Source: Desulfosediminicola flagellatus (GTDB lineage: Bacteria; Desulfobacterota; Desulfobulbia; Desulfobulbales; Desulfocapsaceae). From it: a stretch of 64,000 nt of DNA. Below the pieces are notes generated by a model, which was not told the origin of the DNA, ran no database searches, and worked only from the letters and a program-made list of their open reading frames with translations. Positions 19,565-29,162 of the stretch are shown piece after piece (positions within the stretch are counted from its first letter, which is position 1; each line of letters begins with the position of its first letter). The stretch spans positions 2,995,489 to 3,059,488 of the forward strand of contig NZ_CP050698.1 of assembly GCF_005116655.2 (NCBI RefSeq). The letters run 5' to 3'. A program made the position numbers and the translations under genes.

Positions 19565-20077
19565 GTGGCATCTCAACAACGAAAAAAAACACAGCATGAT
19601 GAAGAGACAGTTGAAAAAGCATTCGTCAACGACGACGGCAAAGCTACTCTTGTATGCCCTAATTGTAACAGTGTAAAAGTAGTAACTACTGATCAATACA
19701 GAGAACGTCAACATCGCCTTAAAGTGCGTTGTTCATGCACCCATGTTTTTGTTGTGAACCTGGACTTTCGCCAGTGTTTTAGAAAAGAAACAAATCTGAC
19801 AGGAATATTCAACATGCATCCCCCTGCAGTAGGTGGAGGCATGGTACAGATACAGAATCTGTCGCTTATTGGTGTAGCCTTTGCTATTAAGGGAGTACAC
19901 TCTATTGAGCCCGGCCATAAAGGGCGGATCGATTTCACCTTAGACAACCGTAGAAAAACACGTTTAGTACGGGAATTTATCGTTCGAGCAACCAGAGGTA
20001 ACTCAATCGGCTGTGAATTCAGGAAAGACCAGGCTTTCGAAAAAGAGCTTGGATTCTATCTCCGGTTTGGTCCCTGA
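19565..20077 (+). CDS. Zinc-ribbon/PilZ-domain protein (putative c-di-GMP effector)
   Basis: A 170-residue cytoplasmic protein in two parts. The N-terminal half has a CPNC...CSC zinc-ribbon-like pattern (MJ0042-like). The C-terminal half is PilZ-like: FRQCFRKETN supplies the RxxxR(K) element and IQNLSLIGVAF the [D/N]xSxxG element that together bind c-di-GMP. It probably senses c-di-GMP; the output is unknown. GTG 19565 has AGGTGA 5 nt upstream; an earlier GTG at 19556 lacks a ribosome site. The 3' end overlaps the convergent hflX by 22 bp. Function is inferred from motifs only. Confidence 0.75.
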   Translation: MASQQRKKTQHDEETVEKAFVNDDGKATLVCPNCNSVKVVTTDQYRERQHRLKVRCSCTHVFVVNLDFRQCFRKETNLTGIFNMHPPAVGGGMVQIQNLSLIGVAFAIKGVHSIEPGHKGRIDFTLDNRRKTRLVREFIVRATRGNSIGCEFRKDQAFEKELGFYLRFGP

Positions 20078-21708
20078 GTTCCCAACACCTTACCTATCAT
20101 TCGTTCAGCCTGGATAAGAAATGGTGTCAAGGTTGATGCGTCCAAAGCACTGATCACCACGCCCTCCCGTTCACTTTCTAATCGCAGCATATCCTGATTT
20201 TCAGCTTTATCGATTTTATTAAAGACCTTAAGCGTCGGAATGGTAGACAGGCCCAACTCTACAAGCAGCTTCTCTACAACAGCGACATGCTCATAGTGGT
20301 TCGGATTGCTTACATCTATTACATGCACCAGCAGATCAGCTTCCTCCAGCTCTTCAAGCGTTGCCATAAATGCTTGCAACAGATCTGCAGGAAGATTTCT
20401 GATAAACCCGACAGTATCGGTGATAATGACTTCCATGTCCGTCGGAAAACGCAATCGCCGACTGGTGGGATCGAGAGTCGCAAACAGCTTATTTTCAGCA
20501 AGAATATTGCTGTTGGTAAGTGTATTCAGCAAGGTCGACTTACCAGCATTCGTGTATCCCACCAGCGAGATAACGGGGAGATCCTTTTTGCGTCGTTGCG
20601 AACGTCTGCGATATCGTTCTTTACTGACATTTTTAAGCTCACGTGCCAGCCGTGCAAGCCTGTCATTTACGCGCCTTCGATCAATCTCAAGCTTGGTCTC
20701 ACCAGGCCCTCTGGCGCCAATGCCACCGGTAAGTCTGGAAAGCGCATCATCCCGCGTTGAAAGATGTGGCAGCATATACTTAAGCTGTGCCATTTCGACC
20801 TGAAGTTTACCTTCCCGGCTCATTGCCCTATGGGCAAAGATATCAAGAATCAGTTGCGTACGGTCAATAACCCTGAGATCTGTAAAATCAGTAATCGACC
20901 GTATTTGTGACGGATTAAGTTCCTGATTAAAAATCAGCAGATTAGCATTACGCTGTAGCGCCATTATCATGATATCAGCCAGCTTACCCTTACCAAGGAT
21001 AAGCCGGGGATTAACCTTACTACGTCTTTGCAGAACCGTTTCCAGCACTTCAACATCATCGGTTCGAGCCAACTCAACAAGTTCATTCATTGACTCTTCA
21101 GCCTGCATCCTCGATTCGGTACTTACACTGACAAGAATTGCCCTGTCTTTACCCTTGTCGACACTTCGCACCTTGTGCGCGCGGGCAAACTCATCTTCAA
21201 GCGCAGTTACAATCGACTCAAATGATTCTTTTTGTGCCGCAGGATGAACAGGATCGAGAAACGTCCAGCTTTTCCCTTCTATTGGAGCAGGAATAAGATG
21301 AGCTGAATACAGTCTTTCAGGTAAGCCATCTTCAGTAATTTTCAGGACTGACAACAGGTCAAAACGTAGAAACAGCAGATCCATAAGATCTTCATCGTCA
21401 ATGTCCTCGCCCGATAAATGGGTATGGACAAGACGGAGGCCCCGTAATCTTCCTCCTGACGCACGTACAGACGAAAGTTGTGGAATCATGATGCCGCCAA
21501 AAGTACCGACAATGATCATCTCTATTTTTCCGGATCTGTGCACCAGAATGCCAATTTGGCGATTCAACTCTGTTGATATCTGGCAGAGGGATCGGGCCAT
21601 CTCCGGGGCAATAATCATTTCCCGGGGTACGCGCTTAGTCCCAAGCCTTTCCAGAGTTTTCATCTGATTTTTCTTCAGGCCGTCTATATTGCCAGTTACG
21701 ATACTAAT
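20056..21708 (-). CDS. hflX: Ribosome-associated GTPase HflX (probable ATT start)
   Basis: HflX is a GTPase that binds the 50S subunit and splits stalled or hibernating ribosomes. From ATG 21663 it has 535 residues: an extended N-terminal domain, the HflX core with TGGIGARGPGETKLE (312-326), then the G domain with GYTNAGKST (369-377) and DTVGF. The family usually begins with a GNxxGLKxxQ segment. Here that segment (GNIDGLKKNQ) lies upstream of this ATG in the same open frame. No ATG, GTG or TTG precedes it before the TAG at 21724, but GGAGGA (21718-21713) sits 4 nt before ATT at 21708. I therefore place the start at ATT 21708 (550 residues). The gene directly follows the cytochrome gene on the same strand, with the Shine-Dalgarno site just past its stop. 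Confidence 0.9.
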   Translation of the reverse strand: MSIVTGNIDGLKKNQMKTLERLGTKRVPREMIIAPEMARSLCQISTELNRQIGILVHRSGKIEMIIVGTFGGIMIPQLSSVRASGGRLRGLRLVHTHLSGEDIDDEDLMDLLFLRFDLLSVLKITEDGLPERLYSAHLIPAPIEGKSWTFLDPVHPAAQKESFESIVTALEDEFARAHKVRSVDKGKDRAILVSVSTESRMQAEESMNELVELARTDDVEVLETVLQRRSKVNPRLILGKGKLADIMIMALQRNANLLIFNQELNPSQIRSITDFTDLRVIDRTQLILDIFAHRAMSREGKLQVEMAQLKYMLPHLSTRDDALSRLTGGIGARGPGETKLEIDRRRVNDRLARLARELKNVSKERYRRRSQRRKKDLPVISLVGYTNAGKSTLLNTLTNSNILAENKLFATLDPTSRRLRFPTDMEVIITDTVGFIRNLPADLLQAFMATLEELEEADLLVHVIDVSNPNHYEHVAVVEKLLVELGLSTIPTLKVFNKIDKAENQDMLRLESEREGVVISALDASTLTPFLIQAERMIGKVLGTQGPNRR

Positions 21709-21723
21709 AACTTCCTCCGCCTT

Positions 21724-23526
21724 CTACTGTTGAATAGCTGTTTCTATCAATGAAGTCATTCCACGCTTACACTGCATATCCGGTGTATAGGCTTTCCAGA
21801 CAGGGTCGTTATACCTGTCATGGCACCCTACGCATAAACCGACTCGAAGTATTTTTTCTAGTTCAATCGAATTGAATGGACGAACATTTGAACGCGATCC
21901 ATGCTGTAACTGCTCACCATCGATTGTTACCCAGGCATCAAATGGTACTGTTCGTCCATTACTTGTCTCAACGCCCTTATCTATTCCATTGAAAACAAGC
22001 TTGCCACCCTTTTCGTAAACAGTACCCTCACCCAGACCTACAGTCTTTGGAGAAGCATGACAATCAATACAACTCCTGCCTTTTTCTTCGGTGGTGTGCG
22101 GATTGATAGCTGCCATTGTAAAGCGATTGAACCCCTGCTCTTCCTCTCCGTCTTCATCAACAAGAGTAACGATATCCTGACAGCCTGGAGTGACAACAAC
22201 TACTTCATCCCCCCAAACTCCAAGCATCGGCTTTTCATATCGTATATACGATCTGCCCTCTTGCCACATTCCATCAGTATCTTTAAGGGATAATTTATCT
22301 AAATGCTTCTTCCTCTTGTCCTGCTTGACGTGACAACCATAGCACTGGGGAACCCAGGTAGAATGGCAGGCTTCGCAAGTTACACGGCTGTGAGGTGCAA
22401 AATCGCAAACGCCTTGCTTAGGCCTGTTTAACGGTCGTATCTTATTATCAATCTTGCCTTTTAATGTGTTTCCGTCAGGGTTCGAAGAATAATTTGTAAG
22501 GAGTTGTCCTTTTCGAGTAGTACCAGGGTTGTCTGAATGACATGTTTGGCACGAAATCTCAAGCTGCTCCTCATAATGCGCATAACTGGTTCCATCACCC
22601 ATTATCTCGTTTCGGGTATGACAATCAATACACTGCATCCCCTTTCGATGATGCACATCATCAGCAATTTCCAGATAAAATCGTGCTCCAGGCAGCTGTT
22701 TGCTACTTAATTCGCCACCTTCATACGGGGTACCATATCCTTCAGACTCAAACAAACCGGCATACGACAACCCTATACGGCCAGACCGGTTATGGCAGCG
22801 AATACAGTTTTCCTGATCAACTTTAGCGGTTATTAACGGGTGTTTCTTCTTTTCTTTTTCTGGACCTGTACTATCCTCATCATCACCTAGAAGTGCTTCC
22901 TCAACGGTGTTACCACCTTCTGGTCGCTGAAAATGGCATGCAGTACATCCACCACCCTTTTCATTAAAAAACTCAGGCGCTCCAGGCAGATCATTTTTCT
23001 GCTTCCACAGATGACATGTTGCGCAGAGTTTTCGGTAATAATCCAAGGCGAGTGATGTTTCTCCACTCTGCAGCAGCTCCTCGACAGTAAGCTCTGTATC
23101 CTGAGAATCAGTTTCACCCCAATAGTAGAGTAATGTTCCAAGAATACCACGATTAGTAGCCATCAGTGAGTTTTTCACCTTATGCACATCTGTCGGGTGA
23201 CATCCTTCAACCGAACAGGTTTTTTCTACATGACGCAAATCACCAGGATTGATAACCATACCGGCATGAGCTTCTTCTTCTGTTATTGCAAGCGGGTCAC
23301 CAAGATGACATGGTGCACATCCAATAATCTGAGCATCATGAGCGATATCAAGTTTTTCTTCCTTATGACAGGATAAACACATATCGACGGTACCAGCGGC
23401 TGTCAGATAAAGTTGATCAGGCCTTTTCAGCAATCCCTCTCGTGTAATGAGAAAAGCGACACCGGCAAAGAGAAGTACAACTGAAAGTATTGCCAGTCGT
23501 GAGGTTTTCTTATTTGTCATATTCAT
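21724..23526 (-). CDS. Membrane-anchored or secreted multihaem c-type cytochrome (12 haem motifs)
   Basis: A 600-residue protein with an N-terminal hydrophobic segment (about residues 10-27, LAILSVVLLFAGVAFLIT) acting as uncleaved anchor or signal peptide. Eleven CXXCH motifs are visible (CLSCH, CAPCH, CATCH, CTACH, CIRCH, CIDCH twice, CQTCH, CEACH, CYGCH, CVGCH), plus one CX4CH (CSVEGCH), giving up to twelve covalent haems. It should sit on the periplasmic side and carry electrons. No known named cytochrome was recognised from order and spacing. No cytochrome maturation or oxidoreductase gene is adjacent; neighbours are nadE (19 bp upstream) and hflX downstream. The family call is secure; the partners are unknown. 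Confidence 0.88.
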   Translation of the reverse strand: MNMTNKKTSRLAILSVVLLFAGVAFLITREGLLKRPDQLYLTAAGTVDMCLSCHKEEKLDIAHDAQIIGCAPCHLGDPLAITEEEAHAGMVINPGDLRHVEKTCSVEGCHPTDVHKVKNSLMATNRGILGTLLYYWGETDSQDTELTVEELLQSGETSLALDYYRKLCATCHLWKQKNDLPGAPEFFNEKGGGCTACHFQRPEGGNTVEEALLGDDEDSTGPEKEKKKHPLITAKVDQENCIRCHNRSGRIGLSYAGLFESEGYGTPYEGGELSSKQLPGARFYLEIADDVHHRKGMQCIDCHTRNEIMGDGTSYAHYEEQLEISCQTCHSDNPGTTRKGQLLTNYSSNPDGNTLKGKIDNKIRPLNRPKQGVCDFAPHSRVTCEACHSTWVPQCYGCHVKQDKRKKHLDKLSLKDTDGMWQEGRSYIRYEKPMLGVWGDEVVVVTPGCQDIVTLVDEDGEEEQGFNRFTMAAINPHTTEEKGRSCIDCHASPKTVGLGEGTVYEKGGKLVFNGIDKGVETSNGRTVPFDAWVTIDGEQLQHGSRSNVRPFNSIELEKILRVGLCVGCHDRYNDPVWKAYTPDMQCKRGMTSLIETAIQQ

Positions 23527-23545
23527 ACCGGGATGATCAATCTCA

Positions 23546-25192
23546 TTAGCCCCTGTACCTCTGTGTCGTCGGATATCGTCTACCGCATCCGAAAGCTTTT
23601 GTTGTCACCTTTAATCCAAGTGGTGCCTGCTTTCGTTTATACTCGTTAACCTGTACCCTGCGAATGATGTCTTTAACGACACTCTCAGAGAAACCACTGT
23701 TAATAATTTCTACGACTCCTATTCCCTGCTCCAGATACAAGTGAAGTATCTTATCCAGCACTTCATACGGGGGAAGATCATCCTGATCCAGCTGATCAGG
23801 TTTAAGTTCAGCAGAGGGAGGTTTTTCTATTATTCTCTCAGGTATCGTTTCTTCATCACGATTCACATAACATGAGAGTTCATAAACAAGCTGCTTCGGA
23901 ACGTCGGAGATCACTGCAAGACCACCACTCATGTCACCATACAGGGTGCAATATCCAACAGCCATTTCACTCTTATTCCCTGTGGTAAGGAGGAGATGCC
24001 CGAACTTATTTGAAATGGCCATAAGCAGATTGCCACGTATGCGGGCCTGAAGATTCTGTTCTGTAAGATCTTCTTCACGTCCGGCAAAAAGTCCGCCAAG
24101 GCTGGATTTAAACTCATCAAATAACGGCTCTATTGCAATAACCTCAAAATTACACTTAAGGTTTTGAGCGAGTTGCTCTGCATCTTCAAGAGACTCTTTC
24201 GAGCTATAAGGCGATGGCATAGCTACTCCGAGCACATTATCCGCTCCAAGAGCATCTACAGCTATTGCGGCAGTGAGAGCAGAATCTATTCCTCCCGACA
24301 AACCAATCACGGCTGAAGAAAATCCACACTTTGTTACATAATCCCTAACACCCATAACCAATGCATCATACACTGCCTGAACTGACGGTGGATCGATGGG
24401 TGCATGGATATCCCCTTTCCAGTTGCTGGTATCAACAACAATCATATCCTCGCTAAATCCTTCAGCCTGTGCGACAATTTCACCATTTTGGTTCATTGCG
24501 AGACTACGGCCGTCAAAAATAAGAGAATCCTGTCCTCCAACCTGATTGCAATACATAAACGGTGTTTTGAACTGTTTGCAGTACGCGGTGAAAATTGAGC
24601 GACGAACATCTTCCTTTTCACGCTGGAATGGTGAAGCAGATATATTTATCATTGCTGTAAGTTGCTTGCCGTTCTTTGCGGCGTAGTTATGCAACTCTTC
24701 AACAGGTGCGATATCGTAATCCTTTACCTCATTGTGCCAGACATCTTCGCATATGGTCACACCGAAATATTGACCATCAATTTCATACAGATCCGAGGGT
24801 GGTCCTGGCTCGAAATATCGTGTTTCATCAAAAACATCGTAGGATGGCAGTAACTGCTTTCTCGCCTTAAAGACCACTACACCATTTCTTACAACGATCG
24901 CGGAATTGTATAAGGGTTTACCACCTTTCACATCATGACTTTCAATGGTGCCCAACATCACATCTATATCAGGCAACTTTCCAAATAGATTCTGTTCCGC
25001 CTGATGATAGTCAGATATGAATGACCTTCTTTCTAAAAGATCCTGTGGGGGATATCCGGAAATTACTAACTCAGGAAAGACTACCAGGCGGCAACCGTCT
25101 TCATATGCTTTATGAGCATATAAAAGAATCTTTTCACAATTCGACTCAAAATCACCAATTACCGGGTTTATTTGTACAAGGGCAATTCTCAC
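23546..25192 (-). CDS. nadE: Glutamine-dependent NAD+ synthetase NadE
   Basis: NadE amidates deamido-NAD+ to NAD+ with glutamine as nitrogen donor. The 548-residue protein joins an N-terminal nitrilase-type glutaminase domain (E41, K112, C148 as the Glu-Lys-Cys triad) to a C-terminal synthetase domain with the PP-loop SGGIDS (299-304). The start is GTG 25192, preceded by GGAG at correct spacing. The C-terminal end carries the usual KRKQAPLGLKV and YPTTQRYRG. It lies between mltG and the cytochrome gene on one strand. A second NAD gene, nadA, is elsewhere in the window. Confidence 0.97.
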   Translation of the reverse strand: MRIALVQINPVIGDFESNCEKILLYAHKAYEDGCRLVVFPELVISGYPPQDLLERRSFISDYHQAEQNLFGKLPDIDVMLGTIESHDVKGGKPLYNSAIVVRNGVVVFKARKQLLPSYDVFDETRYFEPGPPSDLYEIDGQYFGVTICEDVWHNEVKDYDIAPVEELHNYAAKNGKQLTAMINISASPFQREKEDVRRSIFTAYCKQFKTPFMYCNQVGGQDSLIFDGRSLAMNQNGEIVAQAEGFSEDMIVVDTSNWKGDIHAPIDPPSVQAVYDALVMGVRDYVTKCGFSSAVIGLSGGIDSALTAAIAVDALGADNVLGVAMPSPYSSKESLEDAEQLAQNLKCNFEVIAIEPLFDEFKSSLGGLFAGREEDLTEQNLQARIRGNLLMAISNKFGHLLLTTGNKSEMAVGYCTLYGDMSGGLAVISDVPKQLVYELSCYVNRDEETIPERIIEKPPSAELKPDQLDQDDLPPYEVLDKILHLYLEQGIGVVEIINSGFSESVVKDIIRRVQVNEYKRKQAPLGLKVTTKAFGCGRRYPTTQRYRG

Positions 25193-25302
25193 CTTACACT
25201 CCGCACACGTTTATATTTACGAATGAATCCCGGCCATCAGCAATATCTGCTTTCATGATGACGAGAAATTTAATCAATATTGAACACAACTAAACAAAAA
25301 TA

Positions 25303-26373
25303 TCAGGACTTCTCTTTACCGTTTTTGTTCTCTTTTTTCCTCTGATATTTTCTTACAGCCCTGTTGTGATCTTTCAAATTGGTTGAAAACTGATGGGTAC
25401 CATCATTTTTAGAAACAAAATAGAGGAATTTTGAGGTGGCAGGAAAAAGAACTGCATGCAAGGCCTCCCTGCCTGGATTAGCAATCGGCCCTATAGGCAA
25501 ACCTTCTATGACGTAGGTATTATAGGGTGTTGGTGTTTTGAGGTGTTTTCTTGTTATGACGCCTGAATAACCAGCAACACCGTAAACAACGGTAGGATCT
25601 GACTGTAACCGCATCCCTTTTCTCAATCTATTTTTAAAAACTGATGCAATAAGTGGTCTTTCCGGTGAGCTCCCTGTTTCTTTCTCGACCATTGAAGCTA
25701 GAATAACCGTGTTAACCATATCAGGCTCGGGAGACATATCTTTTACAAGTTCCCCCCATACCTCCTGGAATCGACGGACCTGCAAAGTAATAATCTCTTC
25801 AGCTGTACGGATTTCCCGAGTAAGGTAATAGGTATCAGGATAAAGATACCCTTCCAAAGAAGTGATTCCTGTTATCCCTAATGACTCTATAAACGCTTTA
25901 TCATGAATCAGGGATCCATACGTTTCAGAGTTCCCCCAGCCTCTCTCAGAAAATATCTGAGCAATCTCCTGAGCGTTCAACCCCTCGGGAATAGTTATAG
26001 CATGCTGGACAACTTTTGCCTTTACAAGCATCTTCAAGACTTCGACCGGAGTCATGCCTGTAGGGACCCTAAACTCGCCTGCACGTAATTTCCCTGCAAC
26101 ACCAAGCCACTTGGCGAGAAATAAAAACCGTATATCGTTATCGATTATTCCGGCATTTCCTAAGATCGCAGCTATGCCACGCATTGAGGTTCCCGAAGGT
26201 ATAGTTATTATACTCTCCGCAGATTCAACCTGCGGTCCGTTACTGCTGGCGTAAATATACATCCAGGCAGATACCGACATTAACCCTATACACAAAAAAA
26301 GGGCCACCCAGAGGGCGACCCTTTTCCATATGCTTACAGAGCTCTTTGAACTGGGTTCTGTTAACTCTTCCAC
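25303..26373 (-). CDS. mltG: Endolytic murein transglycosylase MltG
   Basis: MltG cuts nascent glycan strands in the periplasm and sets their length. The 356-residue protein has a cytoplasmic N-terminus and one membrane helix (about 19-42). A LysM-like region follows, then the catalytic YceG domain with the SMVEKETGSSPERP motif; E230 is the expected catalytic residue. Further conserved stretches are LQSDPTVVYG, TPYNTY and GPIANPG. The tail is Lys-rich. The start is GTG 26373, 15 bp after the lon stop, so the genes are cotranscribed. Confidence 0.96.
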   Translation of the reverse strand: MEELTEPSSKSSVSIWKRVALWVALFLCIGLMSVSAWMYIYASSNGPQVESAESIITIPSGTSMRGIAAILGNAGIIDNDIRFLFLAKWLGVAGKLRAGEFRVPTGMTPVEVLKMLVKAKVVQHAITIPEGLNAQEIAQIFSERGWGNSETYGSLIHDKAFIESLGITGITSLEGYLYPDTYYLTREIRTAEEIITLQVRRFQEVWGELVKDMSPEPDMVNTVILASMVEKETGSSPERPLIASVFKNRLRKGMRLQSDPTVVYGVAGYSGVITRKHLKTPTPYNTYVIEGLPIGPIANPGREALHAVLFPATSKFLYFVSKNDGTHQFSTNLKDHNRAVRKYQRKKENKNGKEKS

Positions 26374-26388
26374 GACGTTCTTAATGAT

Positions 26389-28863
26389 TTATTTCTTTTT
26401 ATCGGTTGGCACTGCTTTTTTTACAGCTGCCTTTGCTTTCTTAACTGCCGGCTGAGCTTTTTTAGCGGTTGGTTGCGCCTTTTTCTGCAACCTCCCAAAA
26501 GCTATTTTAACAACCTGATCCATATCCTTCACCGGGAAGAATTCCATTTTATCACGGATATCCTGGGGGATTTCAACAAGATCTTTTTTGTTGTGAAGAG
26601 GGATAATCACCTTATTGATATCAGCTCTCAAGGCGGCAAGTGCCTTCTCTTTCAAGCCACCAATCGGCAATACACGACCCCTGAGTGTAACCTCACCGGT
26701 CATGGCCAGGTTACTGACAACCTTTTCGTCAATAATAGCAGAGTAGAGTGCTGTAGCCATGGTTATACCAGCAGATGGACCATCTTTAGGGATAGCACCG
26801 GCAGGAACATGCACATGAATATCTATTTTATCGAAATAATCCTCTGCAACTTTCAACTCTTTCGATCGGCTACGACAATAGGTTAAAGCCGCCTGCGCAG
26901 ATTCTTTCATTACATCGCCAAGTTGTCCGGTAAGTATCAACTTACCTTTACCCGGCATGAGGTTAATCTCAATTTGCAGGATCTCCCCACCAACTTCAGT
27001 CCAGGCAAGACCTGTTACAAGACCAGGCTGCTCAAGTTTTTCAACCTCTGACTCAGGTATAGTCTTTGGAGGTCCAAGATAGGTGTCAATATTTCGCTGA
27101 CTAACAGAATACGGTCCACGACCACCTTCAGCGACCTTTCTTGCTATCTTTCTGCACACCTTACCAATCTCTCTTTCAAGATTTCTAAGACCGGCTTCAT
27201 AGGTATAATGGGTAATTATCTGTTTCAAAGTCTCATCAGTCATTTTCAGATGAGAAGGTCGTAATCCATTTTCTTTCAACTGTCTTGGCAACAAATATTT
27301 TCGTGCTATAACAGTCTTTTCTTCAAGGGTGTAGCCGGATAACCGGATAACTTCCATCCTGTCAAGCAAAGGTCCAGGAATCGTATCGGACATGTTTGCG
27401 GTGGTAATAAACATCACCTTTGACAGATCGATTGGAAGATTTAAATAATGATCTGAAAATTCTGAATTCTGTTCAGGATCAAGCACCTCAAGCAGAGCTG
27501 ATGACGGATCGCCACGATAATCTGAACCTATCTTATCAATCTCATCCATCATAAATATCGGATTGTTAGAATCGACAGTTTTCAAACCCTGAACAATACG
27601 TCCAGGCATAGCACCGATATAGGTTCTCCTGTGACCGCGAATTTCAGCCTCATCCCGCATACCGCCAAGAGAAATTCTGTGGAACTTTCGTCCCATCGCT
27701 CTGGCAATTGATTGACCAAGAGATGTCTTACCGACACCCGGAGGACCTACAAAACAAAGAATTGGACCCTTTGTTGATTCGTTAAGTTTACGAACAGCAA
27801 GGTATTCCAAAATACGTTCTTTCACCTTCTCAAGGCCGAAATGATCAATATCAAGGACTTCTTTTGCCTCAACAAGATTAAGACGATCAGGAGTAGATTT
27901 TTCCCACGGCACATCAAGAATCCAATCAATATAGGTACGAATGATTGTTGCTTCTGAAGAATCAGGATGCATCATTTCCATGCGGCTAAGCTGTTTTTTA
28001 GCTTCTTTCCGCACTTCTTTAGGCATTTTCGTCTTTTTTATCTTGCTTTCCAGCTCGTCAATTTCTTGAGCACGCTCGTCTGTATCTCCAAGCTCTTTCT
28101 GTAAAGCATGCAACTGCTCACGGAGGAAATATTCACGCTGAGATTTGCTCATCTCTTCTTTGGCATCGTTTTGAATCTTTGCCTGAACAGTTGAGACCTC
28201 AAGTTCCTTTGAAAGAAGCTGATTAACAAGCGTCAGTCGTTTAACCGGGTCTGTCTCTTCGAGAATTGACTGAGATTCAACAATCTTCAGACGCAGGTTA
28301 GAACCAACGAGATCAGCAAGACGACCCGGATCATCAATATTATTAATGATCATCATGAGGTCGGCAGAGAGAATCCCCCTGAGTGACATGATTTTCTCTG
28401 TCTGCTCACGGACTGTTCTCATCATTGCTTCGACTTCAACAGAGATTTCTTCAACCTCAGTATCTTCGATTACTTCAATCGCGACTTCGTATGAAGGATC
28501 AGTTTTGGTAAATTCTGTTATCCTCGCTTTAGACATTGCCTGTACAAGAACTTTTAATCTGCCGTCCGGCATCTTCAAAGTCCTCATAACCATACAAACC
28601 ATGCCTACATCGTAGAGGTCCGCCTCTTGGGGATTATCCTTGGTGGCATCCTTCTGAGTGACCAGCATTAAAAGCTTATTTGTATTCAAGGCCTCGTTAA
28701 CAGCCTCTACAGAGCCGGGACGACCCACAAAAAGAGGAATGATCATATAATTAAATACAACCACATCCCTTACTGCCATCATTGGCAAAATATCAGGGAT
28801 TTCCATCTCCTCATTATTGGAGAAATCGTCCATGCTAATACTCAAAGAATCATTAAATTCCAC
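26389..28863 (-). CDS. lon: ATP-dependent protease Lon with Lys-rich C-terminal tail
   Basis: Lon degrades misfolded and regulatory proteins in the cytoplasm. The 824-residue protein shows the N-terminal substrate domain (about 25-220), coiled coil, AAA+ domain with Walker A GPPGVGKT (373-380) and Walker B MMDEIDK, and the protease domain with the Ser-Lys dyad (PSAG Ser near 697, GGLKEK Lys near 738). The last 31 residues are four seven-residue KKAxxxx units plus KKK, an unusual basic extension. The start is GTG 28863 with AGGAGG upstream. A terminator-like hairpin lies in its leader. It is the first gene of the lon-mltG-nadE-cytochrome-hflX run. Confidence 0.97.
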   Translation of the reverse strand: MEFNDSLSISMDDFSNNEEMEIPDILPMMAVRDVVVFNYMIIPLFVGRPGSVEAVNEALNTNKLLMLVTQKDATKDNPQEADLYDVGMVCMVMRTLKMPDGRLKVLVQAMSKARITEFTKTDPSYEVAIEVIEDTEVEEISVEVEAMMRTVREQTEKIMSLRGILSADLMMIINNIDDPGRLADLVGSNLRLKIVESQSILEETDPVKRLTLVNQLLSKELEVSTVQAKIQNDAKEEMSKSQREYFLREQLHALQKELGDTDERAQEIDELESKIKKTKMPKEVRKEAKKQLSRMEMMHPDSSEATIIRTYIDWILDVPWEKSTPDRLNLVEAKEVLDIDHFGLEKVKERILEYLAVRKLNESTKGPILCFVGPPGVGKTSLGQSIARAMGRKFHRISLGGMRDEAEIRGHRRTYIGAMPGRIVQGLKTVDSNNPIFMMDEIDKIGSDYRGDPSSALLEVLDPEQNSEFSDHYLNLPIDLSKVMFITTANMSDTIPGPLLDRMEVIRLSGYTLEEKTVIARKYLLPRQLKENGLRPSHLKMTDETLKQIITHYTYEAGLRNLEREIGKVCRKIARKVAEGGRGPYSVSQRNIDTYLGPPKTIPESEVEKLEQPGLVTGLAWTEVGGEILQIEINLMPGKGKLILTGQLGDVMKESAQAALTYCRSRSKELKVAEDYFDKIDIHVHVPAGAIPKDGPSAGITMATALYSAIIDEKVVSNLAMTGEVTLRGRVLPIGGLKEKALAALRADINKVIIPLHNKKDLVEIPQDIRDKMEFFPVKDMDQVVKIAFGRLQKKAQPTAKKAQPAVKKAKAAVKKAVPTDKKK

Positions 28864-28923
28864 ACATACCTCCTGACAGGACTGCTGAACCGTCGGATCA
28901 GAACAGCCAGCTCACTGTTTATA

Positions 28924-28952
28924 AAAAAAGCAGGATTGCCTCCCGCTTTTTT
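28924..28952 (-). promoter_or_regulatory. Terminator-like hairpin in the lon leader (possible attenuator)
   Basis: Two 12-nt arms (28924-28935 and 28941-28952) pair with one mismatch around a 5-nt loop. Reading toward lon, the stem is followed by a T tract. No gene lies upstream on this strand before the divergent 29163 gene, so a plain terminator has no obvious client. An attenuator or leader element is possible. Confidence 0.5.
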
Positions 28953-29162
28953 CTCTCCTGAACCAAGTATATTTTACATAAATTAAATAGTCTATCTGAA
29001 AACCGCCAAAAACCTAAACACAGACACCCCGTAAGTCAAGACAGGTTTCTGAAATCATTTGGCGGATTCGCATTTTTCCTTGAACTCAAGTGCAAATTTG
29101 TAGATAGTTGCATACTTCAAATCGTTTTATACAACTATACTTCCTCATTTTCGGAGATAAAT

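Noticed and set aside
21661..21726. Cytochrome-HflX fusion by read-through of TAG
   Set aside because: Both lie in the same frame, but a clear Shine-Dalgarno site follows the TAG and no suppressor tRNA evidence exists.
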